DNA of 7,048 bases from Bacteroidota bacterium (GCA_023406715.1 JAEXVC010000151.1:1-7048), one strand, 5' to 3'. Shown: positions 1-6,249, counted from the first letter of the stretch. The notes: generated from the sequence alone by a model not told the origin. A program made the numbers and translations.

Positions 1-1064
1 CGTATACGCTGCGTAGTGTAAGCATCGTAACTGCCATCGCTCATATAAACAGTTCGTCCGGCTCCACGCTTATCTGTATAAATATTCCCGCCCACAAAAA
101 AAGACGAACTATCTGTAATTGGAATAAACATTTTAAATGTCGCCCCTTTCTCCTTTAGGTACAATGGCACATTGGTAGAATCCCGGATAGTCAATGGCTC
201 TGCAATGTAACCATCGCCCTCGCGCCAGAAACCGTAAGTCATTAAGTTGATTCCCTTTTTTAGCACTGGTATTTTTCCACCTAGAGTTGCCCTTGCGCCA
301 AGCAAACCAAAACCTCCAGCCTCGGCAGTAACTGTACCATAGAACGGCGAGTCGATAGGGTTTTTAGTTCGAATATTGATAACGCCTGCCATTGCGTTAT
401 TGCCAAACAATGCCGATGACGGCCCATGAACCACCTCTATTTGGTCGACTAAATCGGGCGAAATCAAACTCCAGTTTATAAAACCGTAGGATGTTTTATT
501 GAGCGGCGCACCATCGTAAAGAATTAAAACACGATTGGAACCATCCAAACCACGCATTGTAACCGATGCATTCTTGGAGTAAACACCGTTTGAACGGTCA
601 ACAAAAAGTCCGGGAATAGTCTTCAAGAAATTATCAACATTTGTATTCGGCGAGCCTTTAACACTAACACTATCAATGGCTGTTACCATTGCAGGAACTT
701 CCCAAGTAGATTGAGGATTAAGTGTAGCAGTTACAACAACCTGTTCAATTGGAATTACTGTGGGTTTAAGTGTTACCATTAAAACATCATTACCACCGAC
801 AACTTTTGCCTCAACAGGAAAATAGCCCAAATGACTTATAATTAATGCATCAATCCTGCTTTGGTTGCAAATACTAAAAGCCCCAGTAGAATCAGTAATA
901 ACGCCGCGAGTAGTTCCTTTAACTATCACCGCAACACTCTGTAACGCCTTTTGCGACTCAGAATCGACAACCTTACCATTTACACAATGCTGAGCATATC
1001 CAAACCCCGAAAGCAGAGTTAGAAAAATAAAAGTAAGTATCGATTTATAAAAAGATAATTTCAT
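1..1064 (-). CDS. TonB-dependent outer-membrane receptor, N-terminal 354 residues (3' end outside window)
   Basis: This reading frame is open from an ATG at 1064 to the window edge, so the C-terminal barrel is missing. Residues 1-24 form a signal peptide ending GYA, with predicted cleavage before Q25. Residues 27-100 look like a carboxypeptidase-regulatory-like domain (NGKVVD, then ITDSTGAFSI, then the ISHLGY strand). A TonB-box-like EQVVVTAT lies at 107-114. The plug domain spans about 118-230 and has the family signatures FLKTIPGLFV, VTMRGLDGSNRVLILYDG and EVVHGPSSALFGNNAMAGVI. Barrel strands begin after that. Known role of the family: TonB/ExbBD-energised import of large or scarce ligands across the outer membrane. 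The ligand cannot be read from this fragment. The gene starts 9 bp after the lipoprotein stop codon, so the two are almost certainly co-transcribed. It is the last gene of the minus-strand cluster visible here. There is no adjacent SusD homologue, so a classical polysaccharide-utilisation locus is unlikely. Confidence 0.93.
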   Translation of the reverse strand, partial: MKLSFYKSILTFIFLTLLSGFGYAQHCVNGKVVDSESQKALQSVAVIVKGTTRGVITDSTGAFSICNQSRIDALIISHLGYFPVEAKVVGGNDVLMVTLKPTVIPIEQVVVTATLNPQSTWEVPAMVTAIDSVSVKGSPNTNVDNFLKTIPGLFVDRSNGVYSKNASVTMRGLDGSNRVLILYDGAPLNKTSYGFINWSLISPDLVDQIEVVHGPSSALFGNNAMAGVINIRTKNPIDSPFYGTVTAEAGGFGLLGARATLGGKIPVLKKGINLMTYGFWREGDGYIAEPLTIRDSTNVPLYLKEKGATFKMFIPITDSSSFFVGGNIYTDKRGAGRTVYMSDGSYDAYTTQRI

Positions 1065-1073
1065 TGAAAGCAA

Positions 1074-1949
1074 TTATTTCTGCATTACAACAGAAAATAC
1101 AACTTTCCCATCGGCCTGTCCTGTCACCTCTGTAACTCTTAACATTCCATACTTACCATTGCTCTCGAGTTTAAACGAGTAAGTATCGCCAGCCTTTAAA
1201 TTTTTGGCCTTACGTTTACCATCGGCCTCAGAGTATAAACTCACCACGTAAGCTGGGTCTGACACTGCATCAAATTGTTCCTGTGTCATTGAAACTTGAT
1301 AAAAACGAGCAGTATTACGTGTAGTCCAACTCGACAAATCAAAAATACCAGTCAAATTAGCACCTGGCGATGCAATTGTATTTAAATCGCCTGAATTGGC
1401 ATCGTAAAAATAGAGCATATGAATATCGCCCTGAATAGCAATGGCATCCTGCATTGAATAGGCTACGCCATTTGTTAACGACAGAAATCCTTTGCCATTC
1501 GCTGTGCTTTGAGCATTCAGTTCGAGATTATTGTAACGAACCAACTCACCTCCCACTGAGCCATCGTCCTTTGTAACTGTTAACGATACGCTCGACGATT
1601 GTCCCTTAATATCGCGAATAGTAAAAACAATCAATTCAACATCGTCGGTTCCTTTAGCAAATGTAACTTCGCGCTCAAATTCCTTGATATTCATACCCTC
1701 ATCAACCACACGCTTATTGTTGCTAGCGATAATAAGATTAGTTAGAGTATTATCGCCATTCCACTGGCAATGGATTTTGAACTTAAGAATCTCGGCTACC
1801 GATGCTGAAGTATCATCGGTAATTAAGCCCTCTCCACTAATAAGTTCTATTACTGGAGCTGCAGTATTCTTCTCTGTCTCCTTGCACGATGCCGATAATG
1901 CTGCCGCAAGTATCAACATCAAACCAATACGAATAGTAATGTTTTTCAT
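1074..1949 (-). CDS. Exported lipoprotein with N-terminal Ig-like region, partner of the TonB-dependent receptor
   Basis: This is a 291-residue protein of no firmly recognised function. Residues 1-21 are a lipoprotein-type signal sequence with the lipidation cysteine at C22 (LSAS-C). The lipobox is slightly unusual because Leu is at -4 and Ser at -3. After C22 comes KETEKN, with no obvious aspartate sorting residue. Residues 33-127 are beta-rich and Ig-like in character. Residues 137-291 form a second domain with the pattern 'NTARFYQVSMTQEQFDAV ... GDTYSFKLESNGKYGMLRV', which I associate with a family of Bacteroidota surface or periplasmic lipoproteins of unknown role. Placement between the membrane gene (44 bp upstream) and the receptor (9 bp downstream) suggests it helps the receptor, either by capturing ligand at the surface or by passing it on in the periplasm. 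It does not look like SusD or HmuY from its visible motifs. Confidence 0.85.
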   Translation of the reverse strand: MKNITIRIGLMLILAAALSASCKETEKNTAAPVIELISGEGLITDDTSASVAEILKFKIHCQWNGDNTLTNLIIASNNKRVVDEGMNIKEFEREVTFAKGTDDVELIVFTIRDIKGQSSSVSLTVTKDDGSVGGELVRYNNLELNAQSTANGKGFLSLTNGVAYSMQDAIAIQGDIHMLYFYDANSGDLNTIASPGANLTGIFDLSSWTTRNTARFYQVSMTQEQFDAVSDPAYVVSLYSEADGKRKAKNLKAGDTYSFKLESNGKYGMLRVTEVTGQADGKVVFSVVMQK

Positions 1950-1966
1950 ATCGATATTATTTTTTA

Positions 1967-1986
1967 AGGGCTAATTTCTTAGCCCT
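1967..1986 (-). other. Intercistronic RNA hairpin with GAAA tetraloop
   Basis: In the 44-bp gap between the membrane-protein gene and the lipoprotein gene, the minus-strand transcript reads AGGGCUAA-GAAA-UUAGCCCU. This is a perfect 8-bp stem closed by a GNRA tetraloop. It is followed on this strand by TAAAAAAT rather than a T-tract, so it is not a standard intrinsic terminator for the cluster. Likely roles are mRNA processing, 3'-end protection of the upstream message, or uncoupling expression of the regulator and permease genes from the lipoprotein and receptor genes. The stem is seen directly; the role is inferred. Confidence 0.6.
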
Positions 1987-1993
1987 AGTTATT

Positions 1994-2554
1994 CTACTTC
2001 TTTAACTTTCTCAAACCCGATGCTGCACCAACTCCTGCTAATGTTCCAATAAACCCAAATGCAAAGTGCGTTAATACTGGAAACATAAACCCAGTAGCCA
2101 AACTACCATAGTAAAAACCAGTAATAGACGAGAAAACTATTCTTGTAAGCGGAATCAATGTATAAGCCAATCCGCCTAACAATGCAATAACAGGAATCCA
2201 CACCAATTGTTTAGGCCAACGGTACCAAACAAAATCGACAAAAACACCCATGCCAACGTAAATGTAAGGTAGCATTGGGTCGGTAAAACCAAAACCTGGG
2301 ATAAGAGTTGTAAGTATTGAACCTGTTACTGTTACAGATGTTGCCAAACGCAAATTGGACAAGTACCTTGCTCCCATTACAAGCAACATAAACTCCAAGC
2401 CATGCCTACCGGGCATCCGCAATGGAATTCTAAACTTATAATGTAGCCAAGTTGCCACAAAACCAACAAAAAGCAAAAGCACAATTTGGGCTGTGGTTGA
2501 AAAACTAATTGGAAATACTCTTGATAAAGTCCTTGTCTGCGAGTTTGTAGCCAT
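1994..2554 (-). CDS. Small polytopic inner-membrane protein, possibly a transporter S-component-like permease
   Basis: The product is 186 residues and very hydrophobic. I see about six membrane segments, near residues 21-40, 52-66, 70-88, 95-111, 116-138 and 153-178, and a basic C-terminus (RKLKK). A conserved-looking loop, RIPLRMPGRHGLEFM, lies at 42-56. Size, segment number and Gly-rich helices are like substrate-binding S components of energy-coupling-factor transporters, but I cannot name a family and no ATPase or T-component gene is present in the window. The ATG at 2554 lies 50 bp inside the end of the upstream gene, in another frame. The next in-frame Met is residue 47, inside the conserved loop, so the overlapping ATG is the best start and translational coupling is likely. 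The position, between cytoplasmic genes and outer-membrane genes of one cluster, suggests an inner-membrane transport step. Confidence 0.75.
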   Translation of the reverse strand: MATNSQTRTLSRVFPISFSTTAQIVLLLFVGFVATWLHYKFRIPLRMPGRHGLEFMLLVMGARYLSNLRLATSVTVTGSILTTLIPGFGFTDPMLPYIYVGMGVFVDFVWYRWPKQLVWIPVIALLGGLAYTLIPLTRIVFSSITGFYYGSLATGFMFPVLTHFAFGFIGTLAGVGAASGLRKLKK

Positions 2555-3245
2555 ATTCGTTACAATTATCTATTTTATTAACTATCAACGTTATTAATCC
2601 ATTACGATGAACTGGTCGTAACCAGCCTTCCAGCAAAATTGTCGAAGAATCGTCAATTACATCGCCACCTGGAGTTACTATTTGGTGAACCTCAACAAGT
2701 TTTTTCAGCTCCGCTGAAGTTTTGATACCTGTTATTGTTCTAACCTCAGTACCTTTCAATGCCACAAAGCGACCATCGTTCCCTGATGCTCTAAGCCCAA
2801 CAGCAGCCATTGAGCCAATTACACCATCGTGATTGCCTGTAAGACCAATCAGGATTATACCCTCACGCTTTGACAAATTCAGACCATCAATCTGTTTCAC
2901 CAAGTCCTGCTTTGCAGTTTTTCCCCATTCAATAACCGATGCGGGAACATTATCAGCATCGACTACACACAAACCGCAATCAGAACCAACAGCACATGCT
3001 TTCAACAGATACGATATCATAAAATTCAACAACTCATCTGGTTTTGAGGTTTCAACCTCAATACAAAGCGATGAATTATGTGATGTATATGGCACACGAG
3101 GGTCGAAAAGTAACTGGTGACGCGATATTGCCCCTGTTGTACCCAAACCATTGGCAACAATTAACTCCGCCATGGTGCGTCCGACATAGCCTGTGCCCCT
3201 ACTCTCTAAGTTATCTGTATCGTCTATTCCAACAAAATATCGCAT
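2505..3245 (-). CDS. TiaS-related (COG1571-like) protein, N-terminal region only
   Basis: This is a 246-residue cytoplasmic protein starting at the ATG at 3245. A TTG one codon upstream (3248) is possible but less likely. It opens with MRYFVGIDDTDN, and GIDDTDN (residues 6-12) followed by S..GTG is the hallmark of archaeal TiaS, the tRNA-Ile2 agmatinylcytidine synthetase. A second TiaS-like motif, TGNHDGVIGSMAAVG, lies at 136-150. Archaeal TiaS is about 420 residues, with further kinase-like, OB-fold and zinc-ribbon regions, all absent here. Bacteria normally modify this tRNA with TilS, so a tRNA role is unlikely and the activity is unknown. The C-terminus has TPGGDVIDDSSTILLEGW at 191-208. 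The gene lies 9 bp after the ModE-like regulator and overlaps the membrane gene by 50 bp, so it belongs to the same transcript. Homology is judged by motif only; no alignment was run. Confidence 0.8.
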   Translation of the reverse strand: MRYFVGIDDTDNLESRGTGYVGRTMAELIVANGLGTTGAISRHQLLFDPRVPYTSHNSSLCIEVETSKPDELLNFMISYLLKACAVGSDCGLCVVDADNVPASVIEWGKTAKQDLVKQIDGLNLSKREGIILIGLTGNHDGVIGSMAAVGLRASGNDGRFVALKGTEVRTITGIKTSAELKKLVEVHQIVTPGGDVIDDSSTILLEGWLRPVHRNGLITLIVNKIDNCNEYGYKLADKDFIKSISN

Positions 3246-3254
3246 CAAAAAAAA

Positions 3255-3638
3255 CTACTGTTCGTTAATTCTATGGAAAAAATTCTTCACAAAAACCTTT
3301 ACCGACGAGTCAAACTCAACCCTTAAAGCCTTGTAGGACTCGACTAAATTCTTCCCCTCCTCGGTAAGTAGCGTATTGCCACCATCGCGACCTCCGCGGT
3401 GCTTCTCCAACAATGGAAATCCTAATGTTTGCTCCGATTGGCGGAGCAAGCCCCAAGCCTTTCGGTAACTAATCTGCATACGCTCAGCAGTTGCTGCTAA
3501 AGAGCCTAATTCACCAATATTCAAAAGCAACTCAAAGTGCTCCTCGGTAAGCACAGGATTACCATCCTCGCGATGTTTCAGGTATATTGAAAAATCGAGG
3601 TAGATATTGTAATATTTCGAACCTTTTGGACCTGCCAT
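3255..3638 (-). CDS. ModE-type winged helix-turn-helix regulator, DNA-binding domain only
   Basis: The 127-residue product matches the N-terminal DNA-binding domain of the molybdate regulator ModE in layout. The helix-turn-helix is at about 43-69 (GSLAATAERMQISYRKAWGL); ISYRKAW corresponds to ISYKSAW of E. coli ModE. The wing is at about 77-93 (EKHRGGRDGGNTLLTEEG), matching the Gly-rich wing of ModE. It lacks the C-terminal MOP domains that bind molybdate in full-length ModE (about 260 residues), so any ligand sensing must occur differently or through a partner. It is first in the cluster, preceded by a strong promoter about 20 bp upstream of its ATG, and is probably an autoregulator or cluster regulator. 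Stand-alone ModE-like domains occur in many genomes and not all are shown to respond to molybdate. Confidence 0.88.
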   Translation of the reverse strand: MAGPKGSKYYNIYLDFSIYLKHREDGNPVLTEEHFELLLNIGELGSLAATAERMQISYRKAWGLLRQSEQTLGFPLLEKHRGGRDGGNTLLTEEGKNLVESYKALRVEFDSSVKVFVKNFFHRINEQ

Positions 3639-3660
3639 TTAGTTTGAATTATTTATCACC

Positions 3661-3691
3661 CAAAGTTAGGTTTTATAGCCATTTGCACAAA
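3661..3691 (-). promoter_or_regulatory. Bacteroidota-type promoter of the five-gene cluster
   Basis: On the minus strand there is TTTG (3688-3691), 19 bp, then TAACTTTG (3661-3668). This is a full match to the -33/-7 consensus TTTG-N17-23-TAnnTTTG of the Bacteroidota primary sigma factor. Transcription would start near 3654-3656, giving a leader of about 17 nt before the ATG at 3638. The -33 box sits in a short palindrome, ATTTG-CA-CAAAT (3681-3692). Inverted 8-bp repeats CCAAAGTT (3660-3667) and AACTTTGG (3707-3714) flank the promoter and could bind a regulator. Confidence 0.75.
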
Positions 3692-3808
3692 TGATTTTAG
3701 TCAGAAAACTTTGGTTTAACAAGAGTAACTTCAACCTAACAACTTAATTTCTCAATCACATAATAACCGAACAAAGCAACAACTAAACAAATTCAAACTG
3801 TTTGCGTT

Positions 3809-3842
3809 ACTATTTTATTATTTAGAATAATTCTAAAATAGT
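3809..3842. repeat. Nested AT-rich inverted repeats in the divergent intergenic region
   Basis: A perfect palindrome TTTAGAAT-A-ATTCTAAA lies at 3821-3837. Overlapping it, an outer pair ACTATTTTA (3809-3817) and TAAAATAGT (3834-3842) forms 9-bp inverted arms. The two pairings are mutually exclusive because they share 3834-3837. This may be a transcription-factor site or a switching structure. AT-rich sequence produces palindromes easily, so function is uncertain. Confidence 0.45.
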
Positions 3843-3871
3843 TATTTCTGATAAAAATCATTGCGAAAGTA

Positions 3872-3901
3872 TTTCGTTATGCATTTTTTTGCATATCGAA
3901 A
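3872..3901. promoter_or_regulatory. Inverted repeat resembling a ModE operator
   Basis: The arms TTTCGTTATGCA (3872-3883) and TGCATATCGAAA (3890-3901) are inverted, 12 bp each, with a single T/T mismatch (3877 against 3896) and a 6-bp T spacer. The ModE box known from Proteobacteria is, from memory, close to ATCGnTATATA-N6-TATATAnCGAT. The CG-n-TAT cores and the 6-bp spacing agree, while the inner bases (GCA against ATA) differ. The site is 32 bp upstream of the dehydrogenase ATG and 233 bp upstream of the ModE-like gene. If it were transcribed it could also fold as an RNA hairpin in the dehydrogenase leader. Confidence 0.5.
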
Positions 3902-3933
3902 ATTTAGATTGAAATAATTAAACTATTAAATAT

Positions 3934-5574
3934 ATGAATAACGCAATTTTCAGTTTTGAACGACCAAAGAATGAGCCAATTCTAAGCTACAAATCTTGCT
4001 CGCCCGAAAGAATTAAACTTGAAAAAGAACTTGAGAATTTGGCGAACACCGTGACTGAAATTCCCCTAATTATTGGTGGTAAGGAAATCAGAACAGGCGT
4101 GACAGAAACCGTGAGAATGCCACACAACCATTCTCACATCCTAGCAAAATTCCATTTAGCTGGCGAAAAAGAAGTAAATATGGCCATTGAGGCTGCCTTG
4201 GCGGCTCGCCATCAGTGGGAGCAAACATCGTGGATTGACAGGGTTTCAGTAACCCTAAAGATTGCTGAGTTAATCGCAACAAAATACCGTCCATTAATAA
4301 ATGCTGCCACAATGCTTGGCCAAAGCAAAAATGCTTACCAAGCAGAGATTGATTCGGCCTGTGAGGTTATTGACTTCTTACGTTTCAACGCTTACTTTGT
4401 GAGTCAAATCTACAACGAGCAACCAATTTCAGAGAATTCTCACTTAAACAGAACTGAGTACCGTCCTTTGGAAGGATTTGTTTTCACAGTATCGCCTTTC
4501 AACTTCACTGCAATTGCATCGAACCTGAATTTATCGCCAGTACTAATGGGCAATACAGTTGTTTGGAAACCAGCAACCACCTCGCTTCTATCTAACTATA
4601 TTTTGATGAAGATTTTTAAGGAAGCCGGCGTTCCCGATGGTGTTATCAACTTTGTTCCAAGTAAAGGCTCAGTAATTGGCAAGGAAATATTTAAACACCC
4701 AATGCTTGCGGGTATTCACTTTACCGGTTCAACAGGAACTTTCAACCATTTCTGGCGTCAAATTGCCGAGAATCTTGACAAGTACCGCTCATATCCAAAA
4801 CTAGTTGGCGAAACTGGCGGCAAGGACTTTATTGTGGTTCATCCAAGCGCACAACTCGATGAGGTTGCAGTTGCAATGGTGCGTGGTTCTTTTGAGTACC
4901 AAGGTCAAAAGTGCTCTGCTGCATCGCGCGCATACATACCAAAATCGATGTGGCCAGCATTGAAAGATGCTATGGGTAAAATGCTGAGCGAAATTAAAAT
5001 GGGCGACCCAACAGATTTCACCAACTTCATAAACGCTGTTATTGACCAAGCATCGTTCGACAATATTATGGGCTATATCCAAAAAGCAAAAGAGGCTAGC
5101 GATGCTGAGATTGTTTTTGGAGGTAACGGCGACAAAAGCGTTGGATACTTTATTGAGCCAACCGTTATACTTACCTCAAATCCACACTTCATAACCATGG
5201 AGGAGGAAATATTTGGGCCAGTCCTAACAATCTATACATACAACGATAACGAGTACGAGAAAACACTTGAACTTTGCGACCAAACATCGCCATACGCGCT
5301 AACAGGAGCAATATTTGCAAGTGACCGTGCTGCTATAGATTTAGCCATGGAAAAACTACGCTACGCTGCAGGTAACTTCTATGTAAACGACAAACCAACA
5401 GGAGCCGTAGTAGGTCAACAACCATTTGGTGGTGCTCGTGCATCGGGAACAAACGACAAGGCTGGTAGCCACTTAAACCTTATCCGTTGGACTAGCGCAC
5501 GTACTATCAAGGAAACACTTGTTCCACCAACCGATTACAGGTATCCATTTATGCAGGAAAGCTGCAAATAGAAT
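3934..5574 (+). CDS. pruA: L-glutamate gamma-semialdehyde (1-pyrroline-5-carboxylate) dehydrogenase
   Basis: This cytoplasmic enzyme oxidises glutamate gamma-semialdehyde, in equilibrium with 1-pyrroline-5-carboxylate, to glutamate with NAD+. It is the second step of proline degradation and also serves arginine/ornithine breakdown. The 545-residue length and motifs fit the long, ALDH4A1-like branch rather than the PutA-fused form. Visible residues are oxyanion Asn in SPFNF (N190), WKPA at 211-214, the NAD-binding FTGSTGTF (263-270), general-base Glu in GETGGKDF (E293), catalytic Cys in YQGQKCSAASRAY (C327), and EEIFGPV (424-430). The C-terminus NDKPTGAVVGQQPFGGARAS is the P5CDH aldehyde-anchor and oligomerisation region. 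It is transcribed alone, with a terminator downstream. No proline dehydrogenase gene lies nearby. No ribosome-binding site or strong promoter is evident before the ATG; the closest -7-like match is TATTTCTG at 3843-3850. Confidence 0.96.
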
Positions 5575-5585
5575 ATTCAAGGTAA

Positions 5586-5603
5586 TATGACTACTCAGTC
5601 ATA
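5586..5603. repeat. Small hairpin after the dehydrogenase gene
   Basis: TATGACT (5586-5592) and AGTCATA (5597-5603) are 7-bp inverted arms around an ACTC loop, 11 bp past the stop codon. No T-tract follows directly, so it is not a terminator alone. It may assist the stronger hairpin downstream or protect the mRNA 3' end. Confidence 0.35.
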
Positions 5604-5622
5604 GTTTATGTTTATGGTTTGG

Positions 5623-5658
5623 AAAGTTGGAGTAGCAATGCTCCAACTTTGCTTTTTT
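5623..5658 (+). terminator. Intrinsic terminator of the dehydrogenase gene
   Basis: A perfect 10-bp stem AAAGTTGGAG (5623-5632) / CTCCAACTTT (5641-5650) with an 8-base loop is followed by GC and six T residues (5653-5658). This is a classical Rho-independent terminator on the plus strand. The convergent Cdd1-family gene ends at 5657, so its stop codon overlaps the T-tract. The stem could also stop transcription arriving from the other strand, but no T-tract follows in that direction. Confidence 0.88.
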
Positions 5659-6130
5659 AGGAGCGGTTCAGAGTTTCGTGCCAAGCCTTGGTTGGACGGC
5701 TTGCAGGATAACCATTTTCAAGACGGTATTTTTTGCGCTCATTGGTAAAATCCCACCAATTTTTACTGCTGTCTTTGTTATTGGCATAGTAAACCACTAA
5801 ACGGAACTGGTCCTCAACGCAGGGGTCAATCCAGTACCCTTTTAGCAGTTCAAACTCATTGGTAAGTAAAGCACCATCTTTGCCTTTCAACTCATCAATT
5901 GAGTAATAACCTAACGAAACTAAATCCTCTGCAAACCGAATACCCACCGAAGGTATAGATTGAAACTCAACCAAGGCATAAATCTCCCTAGCGCGTTCAA
6001 ATGAAACTCCAAGAATTACTTCTAACTCATCAACAGCGTAATCGTTAGTATTACTAAGTTTAATTTTATTATGTTTTAAACGCTGTTTTTCTGCGTCGGT
6101 TAATGGTAGTTTTATTGTTAATTTTTTCAT
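5657..6130 (-). CDS. Cdd1-family (pathogenicity locus) helix-hairpin-helix protein
   Basis: The product is 157 residues, probably cytoplasmic. The central part (about 58-120) has the features of the Cdd1 family: the hairpin-like SIPSVGIRFAEDLVSLGYYSIDELKG (residues 58-83), then DPCVEDQFRLVVYYANN (102-118) and SKNWWDFTNERK (122-133). Helix-hairpin-helix motifs usually bind DNA backbone without sequence preference; the actual role of Cdd1 proteins is not established despite the 'pathogenicity locus' name. The N-terminus (1-56) is Lys-rich, with LPLTDAEKQRLKHNKIKLS and a second helical segment VDELEVILGVSFERAREIYAL that may be another helix-hairpin-helix-like unit. The gene is monocistronic, convergent with the dehydrogenase and divergent from the potassium channel. 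Confidence 0.85.
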   Translation of the reverse strand: MKKLTIKLPLTDAEKQRLKHNKIKLSNTNDYAVDELEVILGVSFERAREIYALVEFQSIPSVGIRFAEDLVSLGYYSIDELKGKDGALLTNEFELLKGYWIDPCVEDQFRLVVYYANNKDSSKNWWDFTNERKKYRLENGYPASRPTKAWHETLNRS

Positions 6131-6151
6131 TTAAAATCAGATTACTGTTAA

Positions 6152-6185
6152 CAAAACTATTCTTAAAATTACAACTATTATCAAT
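6152..6185 (-). promoter_or_regulatory. Putative promoter of the Cdd1-family gene
   Basis: On the minus strand TAGTTTTG (6152-6159) is a full match to the -7 consensus TAnnTTTG. ATTG (6182-6185), 22 bp upstream, is a partial -33 box. The expected start is near 6145, giving a leader of about 15 nt. The weaker -33 element lowers confidence. Confidence 0.5.
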
Positions 6186-6213
6186 TTGTTTAAAAATCAA
6201 ATTTGTAATTTTG
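6185..6213 (+). promoter_or_regulatory. Putative promoter of the potassium-channel gene
   Basis: TTTG (6185-6188), 17 bp, then TAATTTTG (6206-6213) match the Bacteroidota -33/-7 consensus with a spacer at the short end of the range. Start would be near 6220, about 30 nt before the ATG at 6250. The palindrome CAAATTTG (6198-6205) abuts the -7 box. The -33 region touches that of the opposing promoter, so the two may compete. Confidence 0.55.
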
Positions 6214-6249
6214 ACATAGAATATTGGTCAAGACCCAAAAAAGTCAAAA

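Noticed and set aside
1..1949. SusC/SusD polysaccharide-utilisation locus
   Set aside because: The lipoprotein lacks SusD features, and no glycoside hydrolase or hybrid sensor is in the window.
1684..1974. Plus-strand 96-codon open frame
   Set aside because: Antisense to the lipoprotein gene, with low-complexity composition and no recognisable domain; a shadow of the real frame.
1967..1986. Hairpin after the membrane-protein gene as an intrinsic terminator
   Set aside because: On the transcribed strand it is followed by TAAAAAAT, not a T-run, and no separate promoter for the lipoprotein gene was found downstream of it.
2833..3268. Two overlapping plus-strand open frames (2833-3120 and 3044-3268)
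   Set aside because: Both lie antisense to the TiaS-like gene, whose motifs show the minus strand is coding.
3843..3850. TATTTCTG as a -7 box for pruA
   Set aside because: One mismatch to TAnnTTTG and no TTTG or TTG at a suitable distance upstream, so not reported as a promoter.
4088..5082. Minus-strand open frames inside pruA (4088-4312 and 4801-5082)
   Set aside because: Antisense to a full-length, motif-complete dehydrogenase; no family features of their own.
3934..5574. Bifunctional PutA
   Set aside because: The protein begins with the aldehyde-dehydrogenase domain; no proline dehydrogenase domain or neighbouring gene is present.
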